Shown: positions 20,744 through 32,512 of the stretch, piece by piece
Numbering within the stretch: the first letter of the stretch is position 1
Layout: every line of letters begins with the position of its first letter
Origin: Cyrtodaria siliqua
Taxonomy: Eukaryota; Mollusca; Bivalvia; Adapedonta; Hiatellidae
Length of the DNA stretch: 64,000 nucleotides
Direction of reading: 5' to 3'
NCBI GenBank assembly: GCA_037043455.1
Contig: JAWPHD010010354.1
Span: forward strand, 30,570 to 94,569
Notes under the pieces: model-generated
Database searches by the model: none
Seen by the model: the letters and a program-made list of their open reading frames with translations, nothing else
What the model was told of the DNA's origin: nothing
Made by a program: the position numbers and the translations under genes

Positions 20744-21150
20744 TATAGTCATATTGATGTTAATTTGTATTTACCGCCAACATCAATAGTCATATTGATG
20801 TTAATTTGTATTTACCACCAACATCAATAGTCATATTGATGTTAACTTGTATTTACCGCCAACATCAATAGTCATATTGATGATAACTTGTATTTACGGC
20901 CATAGTCATATTGATGTTAATTTGTATTTACCGCCAACATCAATAGTCATATTGATGTTAATTTGTATTTACCGCCAACATCAATAGTCATATTGATGTT
21001 AATTTGTATTTACGGCCAACATCAATAGTCATATTGATGTTAATTTGTATTTACGGCCAACATCAATAGTCATATTGATGTTAATTTGTATTTACGGCCA
21101 ACATCAATAGTCATATTGATGTTAATTTGTATTTACCGCCAACATCAATT
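20744..21150. repeat. 41-bp minisatellite, about ten copies
   Basis: The unit is CATCAATAGTCATATTGATG followed by TTAATTTGTATTTACCGCCAA, period 41. One copy near 20880-20910 is shortened by about 13 bp. C/G and A/C variants (ACCGCCAA, ACGGCCAA, ACCACCAA) distinguish copies. Each unit contains an 8-bp inverted repeat, CATCAATA/TATTGATG with a 4-base spacer. Confidence 0.95.
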
Positions 21151-21206
21151 GTTTTTGACAAATACCAAGAAGAGGAACTCTATAAGACTTTTCTTTCGTT
21201 CCAATC

Positions 21207-21349
21207 AAGTAACTATGTACTGTACTAATATAGTAACTATGTACTGTACTAATATAGTAACTATGTACTGTACTAATATAGTAACTATGTACTGTACTAA
21301 TATAGTAACTATGTACTGTACTAATATATATATGTATGTACTGTACTAA
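21207..21349. repeat. 24-bp minisatellite, five full copies plus a decayed end
   Basis: The unit AGTAACTATGTACTGTACTA plus ATAT repeats from about 21208 with period 24; the last copies degrade into TATATATGTATGTACTGTAC. Being 24 bp, it keeps a plus frame open (VTMYCTNI repeats), which is not evidence of a gene. Confidence 0.95.
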
Positions 21350-21587
21350 TATATATATGTTGTAAAAATGTTGAAATAAAATGTTTCAACCAAGGTTTCG
21401 ATACAGAATTATGTATGCTAGCAATCTATACAAAGCTGGGAAATAAAATCTTTAAAAGTATGTGCATATATGTGTATATGCATCAGAGCTGAGTAAAATG
21501 AACAGGGAGACCTGTGTTGAAAGGCCACTGCCTTCTGATGATTCCATTTTTGGTTGCAAAGTGGCTTCTGGTCGACTACATTGCCCT

Positions 21588-21748
21588 TATGGCCGACCAC
21601 GTTGTCTTCTGACCGACCACACTGGTCTTCTGGCTGACCACACTGGTCTTCTGGCCGAACACATTGCTCTTCTGGCCAACCACATTGCTCTTCTGGCCAA
21701 CCACATTAGTCGTCCGGCCGACCACATTGTCTTTTGGCCGATCACATT
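21588..21748. repeat. 21-bp minisatellite, about seven copies
   Basis: The unit CTTCTGGCC(G/A)ACCACATTG repeats with period about 21, giving an open frame of LLADHTG/LLANHIA heptads. A third, different minisatellite within 1 kb. Confidence 0.9.
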
Positions 21749-22401
21749 GCAACTAAAACTGGAATCATAAGGTACATCTGACAGTGAAAAAATGTCAACC
21801 TCCTATACATCTCTTGACTTCATCAATGTTAACCTCCTTTGGAAGATTTACCCTAACCTCACCCCTACCTCCATTTAATGAGTGGTCTATTATCACAGGT
21901 TTCATTTTAAATTTCTGCAAATCCATTATGTCAGAGCTATTCTCTCTATCTAAATTTTTAAATATACGATATAATACAACATATACATAATACAATATAT
22001 ACAACTTTGGCACTAATGTTAGATGAAGGCTAATTAATCATTGTATATGGAAATGCCTGTATAAGACTAAGTCTATCAGTGATCTGGGAAGGTTGAGCTT
22101 GTCCGTCTGTCCAAGGCGACCAGGTCCAAGGTATGCTCTTATCTTTCGTCGACACAGGAATTTCAAATCTTTCGGGTTACCTATAATGCAATCATTTTCA
22201 GTCAATCAAATGTACTTGAATTACTTTTTTCAAGCATTACTGCTCTTTTCAAGTATTGCTTGTTTCTATAATAATTATGCAAAGTTTAACATGACTGATA
22301 CCCAAATACACCTTCTGTCAGGCATATTTAGAACAATTTCAATTTTAATAAACTATGACCGTCTTATCTATACTCGTTAGAGGCCAGTTTTCGTCCAAGT
22401 C
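21749..22401. other. No gene seen
   Basis: AT-rich interval between the minisatellites and the inverted-repeat element. Open frames on both strands overlap and show no domain. Nothing further recognised. Confidence 0.4.
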
Positions 22402-22952
22402 CAAGCCCAGTTTCCGTCATTCTCATTTAAAAAACATTTTTACACTGCAAATTACTTACGCGATGCCACTTATTGTCATACAACTGAAGATTGGAAACGG
22501 GAAAAGCAACCAAAAAGTAAATAAGCGGTACAAAAACGAAAAATGTGTTTACTTCCTTATATGGCGTTGGGGATGCGCGCGCATACTGCCGCATAATAAA
22601 CTATTAAAAAAATAACACTGTAATGACGTCATATTTTTATCACTCTTCAGTGGACGCAGTTAAAATATACCGTGATTATATAGTTTAACCAAAGAGAAGC
22701 AACTCGTACAACCTTTATATGTTTGATTGACAAAGAGTTAATGTAAAGTGTCATCGTTGAAATTTTACATTGACGTTACCAGGTGCAATGTTATAACGAT
22801 CGATGTGACTGATGGAACAATGCAAACGTACCATTATTACAATGAAATTGTTGAATAGACATGCAAACAAGTTTCTAATTAATAAAAGTTTACTGTATCT
22901 TGACCTAGTTGAATCTATCACTCGATAAAATACATGACGGAAACTGGGCTTG
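22402..22952. mobile_element. Small inverted-repeat element (551 bp), 18-bp perfect termini
   Basis: CAAGCCCAGTTTCCGTCA at 22402-22419 is the exact reverse complement of 22935-22952. No transposase inside, so MITE-like. No clear target duplication: the right end is followed almost at once by the element at 22958. Confidence 0.7.
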
Positions 22953-22957
22953 TAAAC

Positions 22958-23900
22958 CAGGGCTTTCCCCAGCCAGTTATGGCGTGGCGGTGCCGCGATG
23001 CCTTCAACTCAGAAAGTGACTTAGCGCCACGCCTTAATGTAGCCGCGATGCTTTAAATCCGTTGCCGTGATCCCTTAATCCTATATAGAGCTGATTACCT
23101 GGCTGTGTGTAAACTGCCTGAAGCTATGACGCGTGTTGATGCAGTAAAGACGGTCACGTGGTACTCAATACACAGGGCTTGTGTTATGTCACAGGTTATA
23201 TGCTAAGTGTTAAGTAATCAAGAGATGATTAGGAGAGTGAGTGCCGCTAATTAAATTTGGTTTATTGCCCAATTTGGTCATGATTGGTCATGATTAAAGG
23301 AGAGCAGTATCGTTGATTGGTATTTGTAACGCATGGGGCTAAATGACGGGTTTAAATGGATAATTTAATTGAACGTTTATCGTGTATTAGTAGGATGAAT
23401 TTACGAATACTATTCAACGTTTAATTCGTCAGCTTTGTCGGTAAGTATAATGAATGAGGTAGATATTTTGTAATTATTTAATAATAACTCAATCAAATAA
23501 GGTAGCATATTGAACTGATTTTTTATCTTGATAATTAAGCTAATTAATCGATATTTTCGGGAAGTTTAAAGAGTCTATTTGCTTATTGAAGTTTAGTGAA
23601 GATTTTGTAATTATATAATTTTTTCTTTATTAAATAATTAAGGTTGCCACCAATTGCATTTGGTATTAGAATAGCATTTTTTATTAAAAGATTTTGAAAT
23701 AAAAAATATAATAAAATATGTTTTTTTATTATTTTATTCATTCCTTCTGATACCAGATATACGCCAAATCTATTCTTTTCAACTGACATTTAAAAAAAAA
23801 ATTGACGCGAGAAGGGGGTACCAACCCCTTTCCCACACCCATCCCCCTTTGTAAACAAAAAATGCCACCACTCCTTAAAAAAATCCTGGGGAAAGCCCTG
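22958..23900. mobile_element. hAT-like non-autonomous element, CAGGGCTTTCCCCAG termini
   Basis: CAGGGCTTTCCCCAG at 22958-22972 and its reverse complement at 23886-23900 bound a 943-bp non-coding segment. CAGGG-type ends are usual for hAT elements. The flanks share GTAAAC (TTGTAAAC before; TAAAC after, overlapping the terminal G), so a 5-8 bp duplication is likely but its exact length is ambiguous. It lies 5 bp from the right end of the 22402 element. Confidence 0.65.
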
Positions 23901-24670
23901 TAAACAAAATGATTTCTCAGTTTTAGTCTATTTATGAAAAGGTCACGTGCCACTTCGATAATTTATATAAAAAAAAATTCTTTGGTATCAAATTTCCAGG
24001 AAGAGGTAACCTAATAGAAAATAGAGTAAAAATTGTCAAGGATAAATAGATTTGTCTGAACAATTAGTTTATGATTGCATAAGTGACGGAAAGTGGCCCC
24101 CGACGAGTATGGACACCCCCATCCCCCACCCTCCCCGCATGCAAGAGGACATTCGCAAACATGGTTTTGAGGTCCCAGACTTGCAGATAAAATATTTTAT
24201 TCAGCCAGTTTCTTCTTTTCAGATAAAGAACTGGCAGGATTATATCACAAGGAAATTATTAACAAGCTGGCATATTTGTTTTTCTCACAAGAGTGGATGC
24301 AAGCGAGTCGAAAAATAACCCCACCTATTATTGAGTGAAGGATTTCCTTATAATCTAACCCAGCACCTAAATAATCTATAATATTTAAAACCAGTTGTGT
24401 ATGATTTTAACCAAAACTGTCCCATTCAAAATTTTTGTCAGTGTCCCAGATAGCTATTGTTCTGTTCCAAGTTAATAATGTTAGTGATCATGAATTTTCT
24501 TTCACTCAGAAACACCAATCTTTCACCCATAGAAATGTATTATATCACAAGAGTAGGTTTAATGGGACAATATACACCAAATGTAATGAAACATAAAATG
24601 ACCACATTTCCATGGACATTTTGCCAGTTAGGCGGCATAAATTGCCACACAGAATATAGACTAAATTAGA
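23901..24670. other. No gene seen
   Basis: An open frame of 88 codons at 24052-24318 has no recognisable domain. The rest is AT-rich. The next pearl-like element begins at 24671. Confidence 0.4.
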
Positions 24671-25624
24671 AACAAGAGGTCAATGACTTTGAAGCTCTAC
24701 TGATTGATTTTGATTTCAGGAAGTAGACGCTACAAACTTGTTTTTTGAAAATTTATTTTTAGCCGTGGCGGCCATCTTGAATTTCCGGCCGACCTGAAAT
24801 TTTGCTAAGATCAATTAAACATCAAGAGCAACATTCGTGCGAAGTTTCATGAAAATCCGTCAAGTAGTTTCAGAGGAGTAGTCGCTACAAGTTATCATTA
24901 TATAACTCTATGTAAACAAACATGGCCACTGGCAGCCATGTTTAACGTCGAATTAAAATAATGTTCGACTTAAATAACCATCATGTCATGCTGATCATTT
25001 TAGAAAAAGTCCCATATTAATATCACTTATAGTTTTCAAGAAGTAGTCGCTACAAACTTGTATTTTGAAAATCTATTTTTAGCCATGGCGGCCATCGTGA
25101 ATTTCTGGCCGACCTGAAATTTTGCTAGAAACAATAAGACATCAAGAGCAACATTCGTGTGAAGTTTCATGAAAATCCGTCAAGAAGTTTCAGAGGTGTA
25201 ATTGCTACAAGTTTTCATTATATAACTCTTATGTAAACAAAGATGGCCACTGGCAGCCATGTTTAACGTCGAATCAAAATAATGTTCGACTCGGATAACC
25301 ATCATGTCATGCTGAACCTTTTAGAAAAAGTCCCATATCAATATCACTTATAGTTTTCAAGAAGTAGTCGCTACAAACTTGTATTTTAAAAATCTATTTT
25401 TAGCTTTGGTGGCCATCTTAGATTTCACATCAAAATGAATTTTTGCTAGGATCAACTAGACTTCATGGGCAACATATCTGTAAAGTTTCATGAATATCCA
25501 TCCAGTAGTTTCAGAGAAGTAGTCGCTACAAATAAAAGTTTACGGACAGACAGCCGGACGGACGGACGACGGACGTCGCACCGCGGCATAAGCTCTGCTG
25601 ATCTTTGATCAGTCGAGCTAAAAA
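24671..25624 (+). mobile_element. Pearl-like repeat, family 2, copy A
   Basis: It starts AACAAGAGGTCAATGACTTT (hairpin AGGTCA/TGACTT, imperfect here). The core alternates two ~160-bp half-units, both carrying AGTAGTCGCTACAA: one with TTTTTAGCC(G/A)TGGCGGCCATC, the other with GTAAACAAA(C/G)ATGGCCACTG. It ends with a GGACGGACGACGG microsatellite and a hairpin CTGATC-TTT-GATCAG followed by TCGAGCTAAAA. Confidence 0.75.
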
Positions 25625-26400
25625 TGTCACATGCGAAAATTGTTTTGATGAGACATTTTCAATGGAAAATTCTGCTGCATCCAAAATTTGAAAAATATAT
25701 TTTAGAAATATATGTTTCAATGGGTTGGATAAATGTAAATTATGACACTGTGAAAGTTTTATAGCAAAATATTAAGGCTACTGAAATTATTTGAGATTTA
25801 TTAGTTTTCTGCTGTCCCAATAACAAGATATTTACATGGAAAAGGTCACACCAAAATGCATTTTGACTGTAAAATATTTTTTTCTCACCCGATTTTGAAA
25901 AATTTATTTTTATTTACCATTAAAAATGTGTCTGTAAACATCGTATTTAGAGATTGGTTGAATTTTGTCTTAAAGGTAACAAACACTTTGGCTCTAACAA
26001 GCGCCCCGAACAAGACACCTGGGGTAAAATTTGTGCAGAGTTTTTACCTACACCCAATGGTAAGATATCCATGGATAGAATTCAATATTCAAATCCACAC
26101 ACAATAAAGCTTATTAGTGCTGTTCCAGAAATTATGATGTCCCACCAATGAAGGCACTTTTCTTTTACCCCCGCCACCCATGTAATTCAATTAAACTTGT
26201 ACACGGCCACCCATGTAATTCTAATAATTTTTATATGGTCACCCATGTATATCAAAATAAAATTCTACGCGACCACCCACGTATTCCAATAAATGAGCGT
26301 TCGACAGAAAATCAACAGCCTCCGCCATTGTTGTTTCATTTCGGTATCCTCGGATTTTATCGTAAAAACGAGAGACAAGTCAAATTTGCGTTTTTTAAAT
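25625..26400. other. Inter-element spacer with a protein-like open frame and a minisatellite-like run
   Basis: A plus frame at about 25972-26149 (KGNKHFGSNKRPEQDTWGKI, then VPEIMMSHQ) follows an AAAG|GT-like junction and looks protein-like. A related minus-strand fragment, PEIMTSEPRTANTFF, occurs at about 28335-28400, so both may be parts of one transposon. At 26172-26300 four variants of CCACCCATGTAATTC are spaced 33-36 bp apart. No identification. Confidence 0.3.
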
Positions 26401-27992
26401 AACAAGAGGTCAATGACCTTGAAGCTCTACTGATTGATTTTGATTTCAGGAAGTAGTCGCTACAAACTTGTTTTTTGAAAATTTATTTTTAGCCGTGGCG
26501 GCCATCTTGAATTTCCGGCCGACCTGATATTTTGCTAGGATCAATTAGACATCAAGAGCAACATTCCTGTGAAGTTCATGAAAATCCGTCAAGTAGTTTC
26601 AGAGGAGTAGTCGCTACAAGTTCTCATCATATAATTCTATGTAAACAAAGATGGCCGCTGACAGCCATGTTTAACATCTAATCAAAATGATTTTTGACAA
26701 GGACCAACATCATGTAATGCTGATCATCTTAGAAAAAGTCCCATATCAATATCACTTATAGTTTTCAAGAAGTAGTCGCTACAAACTTGCATTTTGAAAA
26801 TCTATTTTTAGCCATGGCGGCCATCTTGAATTTCCAGCCGACCTGAAATTTTGCTAGGATCAATAAGACATCAAGAGCAACATTTCTGTGAAGTTTCATG
26901 AAAATCCGTCAAGTAGTTTCAGAGGAGTAGTCGCTACAAGTTTTCATTACATAACTCTATGTAAACAAAGATGGCCACTGGCAGCCATGTTTAATGTCGA
27001 ATCAAAATAATGTTCGACTCGGATAACCATCATGTCATGCTGATCATTTTAGAAAAAGTCCCATATCAATATCACTTATAGTTTTCAAGAGGTAGTCGCT
27101 ACAAACTTGTATTTTGAAAATCTATTTTTAGCCATGGCGGCCATCTTGAATTTCCGGCCGACCTGAAATTTTGCTAGGATCAATTAGACATTAAGAGCAA
27201 CATTCCTGTAAAGTTTCATGAAAATCCGCCAAGTAGTTTCAGAGGAGTAGTCGCTACAAGTTTTTACTAAATAACTCAATGTAAACAAAGATGGCCGCTG
27301 GCAGCCACGTTTAACGTCGAATCAAAACGATTTTTGATAAGGACCAACATCATGCCATGCTGATCATTTTAGAAAAAGTCCCATATCAATATCACTTATA
27401 GTTTTCAAGAAGTAGTCGCTACAAACTTGTATTTTGAAAATTTATTTTTAGCCGTGGCGGCCATCTTGAATTTCCGGCCGACTTGAACTTTTGCTAAGAT
27501 CATTTAGACATCAAGAGCAACATTCCTGTGAAGTTTCATGAAAATCCGTCAAGTAGTTTCAGAGGAGTAGTCGCTACAAGTTTTCATTATATAACTCTAT
27601 GTAAACAAAGATGGCCGCTGGCAGCCATGTTTAACGTCAAATCAAAACGATTTTCGACAAGGACCAACATCATGTCATGCTGATCATTTTAGAAAAAGTC
27701 CCATATCAATATCACTTATAGTTTTCAAGAAGTAGTCGCTACAAACTTGAATTTAAAAAATCTATTTTTAGCTTTGGCGGCCATCTTGGATTTCACATCA
27801 ACATGAATTTTTGCTAGGATCAACTAGACTTCATGGGCAACATTTCTGTAAAGTTTTATGAATATCCATCCAGTAGTTTCAGAGGAGTAGTCGCTACAAA
27901 TAAAAGTTAACGGACGGACGGACAGACGGACGGACGACAGACGCCGCACCACGGCATAAGCTCTGCTGATCTCTGATCAGTACAGCTAAAAA
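26401..27992 (+). mobile_element. Pearl-like repeat, family 2, copy B (longer core)
   Basis: Starts AACAAGAGGTCAATGACCTT with a perfect AGGTCA/TGACCT hairpin. It has about four 320-bp dimers, each of two ~160-bp halves (spacings of AGTAGTCGCTACAA at 27406, 27565 and 27728 are 159 and 163 bp). It ends with an ACGG-type microsatellite and CTGATCTCTGATCAG then TACAGCTAAAA. It differs from copy A mainly in monomer number. Confidence 0.8.
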
Positions 27993-28506
27993 AATATCTG
28001 TGTAAAGCGTGCTTACAGAACACATATACTCTCTTTCTATGTCTCTCTGTGTGTAAATGACCTTCTCTTTCTTACCGTTACGCAATCGTTTCGACATCAT
28101 TCAGATATTATCGTTAAATTGTTTTGACCTTGACCGACCCAATTAATTATTCATGAACTGGCTTTTTAGACCCATATACAAACATTTGTTGACACCCTGA
28201 CACCTACATACCAATATTTTAGGTCACTGACATCCACCTACCATTTGTTTTTCTGTACAACCACCCAGGTAATTCAATATATTAAATATAAACACGGGTT
28301 GGGCAACCCGTGTATATCAATTGTTTAAAAACACGGCAAACCCATGTAAAAAATGTGTTTGCCGTCCGCGGTTCTGATGTCATAATTTCTGGACCAGCCC
28401 TTAGCAAATGAGACAAAGGAAATGACAAAATGCTAAACAAGAAATAACAGACACATGTCTGTATCATGCAGGCCTAATCTGTCATATAGAATACAGCACA
28501 TTATCA
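27993..28506. other. No gene; hairpin and decayed repeat
   Basis: Contains the perfect hairpin at 28292-28313 and a fragment related in inverted orientation to the 26.1 kb spacer (GTCATAATTTCTGGACCAGC against GCTGTTCCAGAAATTATGAT). It is where the 3' end of the ASB-like gene might lie, but no SOCS-box exon was recognised. Confidence 0.35.
28292..28313. repeat. Perfect 10-bp hairpin, 2-base loop
   Basis: ACACGGGTTG-GG-CAACCCGTGT. An unusually tight, GC-rich stem in AT-rich DNA. Confidence 0.8.
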
Positions 28507-28640
28507 GGAGGCTCCAGAACGGAAGTAATGACAAGTAAGGAAACTTAAGGAGGCTCCAGAAGGGAAGTAATGACAAGTAAGGAAACTAGGAAACTTAAGG
28601 AGGCTCCAGAAGGGAAGTAATGACAAGTAAGGAAACTTAC
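28507..28640. repeat. Three ~42-51 bp tandem copies abutting a splice donor
   Basis: GGAGGCTCCAGAA(C/G)GG(A)AGTAATGAC followed by AAGTAAGGAAACTTA occurs three times, the middle copy with an extra GGAAACT. The last copy ends at the exon boundary at 28641, and each copy holds the sequence that on the minus strand reads TAAGTTTCC, the intronic part of the donor. So the first bases of this intron are themselves tandemly repeated. Confidence 0.85.
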
Positions 28641-28835
28641 ATTCCCAATCCTGCAACAGCTGTCTGACCTTTGAGGTAGCACTGGGGACAACATGTTTAG
28701 AGGTCAGGTCCTCGTTGTTCTTCATACTAGGGTTGGCACCAAACTCCAGCAACAGTGACACAGTGGCGTAATCCTGCTGTCTGGCTGCTATGTGTAGGGG
28801 AGTGTTCAACGTTTTGATGCAGTTTACATTGCAAC
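28641..28835 (-). CDS. ASB-like ankyrin gene, exon D (most 3' found)
   Basis: Minus-strand exon between acceptor TTACAG|GTTGC and donor GGAAT|GTAAGT. It reads GCNVNCIKTLNTPLHIAARQ..., LLLEFGANPSMKNNEDLTSK, then VRQLLQDWE. One ankyrin repeat (TPLHIAARQ..LLLEFGAN) is followed by the region that in ASB proteins precedes the SOCS box. The split Gly codon joins exon C in phase. The next exon should encode the SOCS box that recruits Elongin B/C and a Cullin to form a ubiquitin ligase; I did not find it downstream. Confidence 0.75.
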
Positions 28836-29767
28836 CTGTAAGTACACAAAAAAGATTTGACAAAAACAAAAGAAACTAATAGATGCATTTAGAAATGAAA
28901 TGATGTTTAATGTCCCGTTTGCATGTCACAATAGGTTTTATTTTATATGTTCTAGTGACATAGTAGATTTTATGATTATATTTACGTTGTATATATGTTC
29001 ACAAGTGAGCCACATCAGCTTATATTTTCAGTTATTTTTCACTGCTGGGACTACTTTTTTAAATGTCAAACAACTTTTTTTCAGGAAAAAGCTACTAAAG
29101 ACATTAGCTTGAAAATGGTCTACATAATAACATGCGTCCTAGCTTTGGAAAATCTGTCAAGTACTTTAGGAAATGTTGACATTTAGAGATACAGTTTGCC
29201 AGTTCAAGTTTGTTCAGAATTTTTTTTTTCCAGTATTTTGACCATTGTACTGGAAATCCCCTAAGTAAGATAACGAGTCGTAGTTTACTGAAATTGGTCA
29301 AGTATTTTAAAAGTTACGACTAGTTAGAAATTTCATTACACCAAGTCATTGACTATTCCGAAAAAATATTTGTTCGTCATAAGTTTCCGGGTTGTAAGTA
29401 CATAATGAAAAGAACATTTGTAGGTTTGTCGTGAATATTGGATTTATTGTCGTCTCAAAGTGAGAAAACTCAAATATTTTCACTCGTGCTAAAGTGAGCG
29501 GGCGAGCTGATGGATAAATTTTCTGCATGACTCCTGCTTGCATACCACTATCAACACAAGCGTAATTATAATACTGAAAGTGGACAGCACAAGTGCATCT
29601 ATTAGCCAATATATAATTATATTTTTAAATGAAATGACAAACACAAATGACTGAGATTAATTTTTCAAAGCAACTATGCCCTGCTTGTATTTCTGATGAA
29701 TAACTAGTTTTGAAATCATGAATAGGTGCATATTAGAGATCATCATGTTGCATATGAAGAATCATAC
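28836..29767 (-). other. Intron between exons C and D of the ASB-like gene
   Basis: GT-AG intron (minus strand). It holds, at about 29040-29480, a diverged copy of a repeat also at 19190-19560. No other gene recognised. Confidence 0.6.
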
Positions 29768-29902
29768 CTGCTTTTAACAGAATCATGATGCTCTTTATCG
29801 AACCCTTTGACACGGCAGCGTGCAGTGGCATACCAAAATGACAATCTGTACGGTTCAGGTTGGCGCCAGCAGCAATAATCAACTCAGCACATTCCCAGTT
29901 AT
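29768..29902 (-). CDS. ASB-like ankyrin gene, exon C
   Basis: 135-bp minus-strand exon with acceptor TTAATTCAG|ATAAC and donor AGCAG|GTATGA. It reads NWECAELIIAAGANLNRTDC and then FGMPLHAAVSKGSIKSIMIL. Two partial ankyrin repeats (LIIAAGANLN; MPLHAAVSKG..IMILLKAG). It joins exon B with a split Asp codon (G|AT) and exon D with a split Gly codon, both in phase. The spacing and order match the middle of vertebrate ASB5/9/11-type proteins. Confidence 0.75.
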
Positions 29903-30501
29903 CTGAATTAATGACACATTTACTCTATACTATGTCCCTCAGTCTACATAAATTATTTTGTCATTTTATCACGTCATTTGTGTAACTAACTGTATTCATT
30001 ACCATTTCACCTTTTATGGTGTGCTGTTTTGTTGAGATGTAAGTTTTACACATTGTGTTTGTCCCTCTGCTTTAGGAACTTAATTTGTTCTTTTTTCCCA
30101 TATTATTGTAATAACCCAATACTTAGAAACAGAAGCGATATGGCATCTCCATTCAACCAGTACATCTTACAACAAGTTTGTCACAGGATGGTAACTTGTA
30201 TTTTAATAAATAGAGGCTTTGAAATATGAACCGAGGGCTGAAGTGGAATAGCGATGCTTTTTGACTGTCAGAAACTGTCTCTGGAGAAAACTGATGGTGT
30301 CAGACTGAATCGGTTTACGAATCTTCATCTTACGTTATATAAAGCTGCTCCTAGACGAGGGGAGAATACCTTGGAATCCAAGATCTCACAACTCTTTACT
30401 ATCAAACCGCTTCCTATGGTTCTTTTTTCATTTACACACCCGCAAGATGGAAAACACAGGTGGACGAACAATGGACCAGAGGACTTGGTGAAAATACAAA
30501 C
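29903..30501 (-). other. Intron between exons B and C of the ASB-like gene
   Basis: GT-AG on the minus strand. Frames of up to 89 codons on the plus strand (30254-30523) overlap exon B and have no recognised domain. Nothing else seen. Confidence 0.55.
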
Positions 30502-30652
30502 CTCTAAGTACAGCCTCGTGTAGTGGAGACGACAACAACAACTGGGGATTGACATTGGCCCCATGGTGTAGTAACAGCCTCACACACTCCACACTGCCGC
30601 TGCTGCATGCATCACACAGGGGCGTGGCTCCATCTATGTTTCTACCATTCAC
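30502..30652 (-). CDS. ASB-like ankyrin gene, exon B
   Basis: 151-bp minus-strand exon with acceptor TTTGAAAG|GTGAAT and donor TTAGAG|GTTTGT. It reads VNGRNIDGATPLCDACSSGS, VECVRLLLHHGANVNPQL, SSPLHEAVLR. One full ankyrin repeat (DGATPLCDACSSGSVECVRL) and the start of the next. Phase 0 with exon A, split codon with exon C. The pattern closely follows the ASB9/11 family (TPLFNAC.SGS..CVNLLL.HGA, SP.HEA). Confidence 0.78.
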
Positions 30653-32512
30653 CTTTCAAATAAATGTGTTTAACATTGTTAAAATACACTATTTTAATAA
30701 AATTCTCAGTGCAACTCTTTGAGCATTTCACCCCCGATTTAAACTTACACATTGCAACATTTTTAAGGATCATCTTTGCCACTTGTCCCTTTCAAGAAGC
30801 TTTTCTCCAGATGAACGGTCTACATATAATTCTGGCATTAACTCACGGCTCAGTGCTGGAAACAATTACACTGCCTATCAAATGACAACATGATTGAATG
30901 AATGTATGTACATGTATCAGGTTTAACATGGCTTTACACAACTGAAAAAATAGCTTTGTTAATGCGGACAAAAACAGTTGTCTTCATATTTTAACTTCAA
31001 TTCAAAATAATCGAAAAGGGGTTTGCTTTTTTCTGGATCTTGTCTTATGGCATACTGGGAAAGAGGCATTTAGAGGATTCTAATTCATCACAATTTTGTT
31101 GTTAAGTGTTATATTTTGATTGTGAATATAGCTGTTTCAGTTACAGTGATTTCTGCTCAATACCCGCAGAAGAAGACTTATCTTTTCAAATATGTTCACA
31201 TTCTGGTCTGGCGTTAAATTGCTTTTGAAGCCAAAAGCAATTAAGAGACCACTAAGGGAATATCAAAATTGGTAGAAGTATTTTAATTTATCGGTAATAA
31301 CAATACAATTGTGAACAAAAGTGGTGGTCTCTTCAGTGGTGTCTTCATGGGGGTTATTTCTAGAGCTAGTTTGACTGTAGTCAATCTTTTATACGTGATA
31401 TTTGATTTTATATACTCAGTTACCTTTATTTATCACATAACATGGCTTCTGGGAGTGTAATTAAGTCATGACTTATTTTTATTATCATAATAAATATATA
31501 TAATAATACACTAGCGTATTCTAGATGCAAATGAGGACCGAATCATTGTGTTTGTGCACAGTGTAACATTTAGTCCCAATTGTTTGCATGGTATATCATA
31601 CAATAAACCAGATCAATATTTATCATTATTTGACATCTTACTTCATGAAATGCATGGTAGGAACATTAAATTTGATTTAGGTTGTCGCAATGACGTCTTG
31701 TGAACAATAATTAAACATCCCAATTTCTCTTACAAATACATACCATAATAAATTTTCTTGTGCAACTGCATTGATAATTTCAGTAGACTTTGCCGATTTA
31801 CTTATGTACTTTATGCAGAAGACATAACATAATGCAATGTTGTGCTTGTGAATGAGAAACATTACGCACGGCAGTTCCGATGTTGGCAGTGTCTACTTTC
31901 TGTTATGAATTAGTATTCAACGCCAGGAGATGTCTTTGCAAGGGAGTTACCAATGTGTTGTGCTGCAGGAGCACTTGACCGTAACATTGCATATTTTACA
32001 AACTGCAACATTGCCTACTACATGTAGTAGTGCCCTTTTTAAACTTTTTAAGCCCAAAGCGATCCTAAACACCCGATTTGTCTCTTTTGTTGTAACATTT
32101 CTCAGTCACTTGAATAGGTCACGCTCGTCTTGAGTGTGTGGTACCCAGAACTACATAATTATGTGCACATTATAATCGAACAGCAAATATTCTTGGAAGT
32201 GCATCTATTTTTAACTAAATACCCACTTCCCAATATATGTATGTATGATTGTATTACAAACACGGGAACCATATGAAGTTAACAATAGGTTACAGTCGCA
32301 GATTACGTATTACTTTCATAATCAAAACTTGTGTAGAAAAAAATGGTAAGAACCGATATGCTAAAAAACATCATGGTACGTATTATTTTGAGTATCACAA
32401 TACACTGATAAACCGATAATACCGCGCAGCACTATTTATTAGGGGAGGGGCGTTTATTAGGGATTATAAGGTAGGTACGACTCATATTTACTTACCCATC
32501 TTACATACTCAC
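30653..32512 (-). other. Large intron between exons A and B of the ASB-like gene
   Basis: About 1.86 kb GT-AG intron on the minus strand. AT-rich, with scattered short frames on both strands, none with a domain. No nested element with clear termini was recognised. Confidence 0.5.

Noticed and set aside
20744..21150. Regularly spaced repeats that might suggest a CRISPR array
   Set aside because: The whole 41-bp unit repeats, with no variable spacers, in an intron-containing eukaryotic genome; it is a minisatellite.
21086..21349. Open frame with VTMYCTNI repeats
   Set aside because: The repeat length is a multiple of three and happens to lack stops; no other protein character.
21462..21770. 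Open frame with LLADHTG heptads as a possible repeat protein
   Set aside because: It is simply the 21-bp minisatellite read in the frame without stops.
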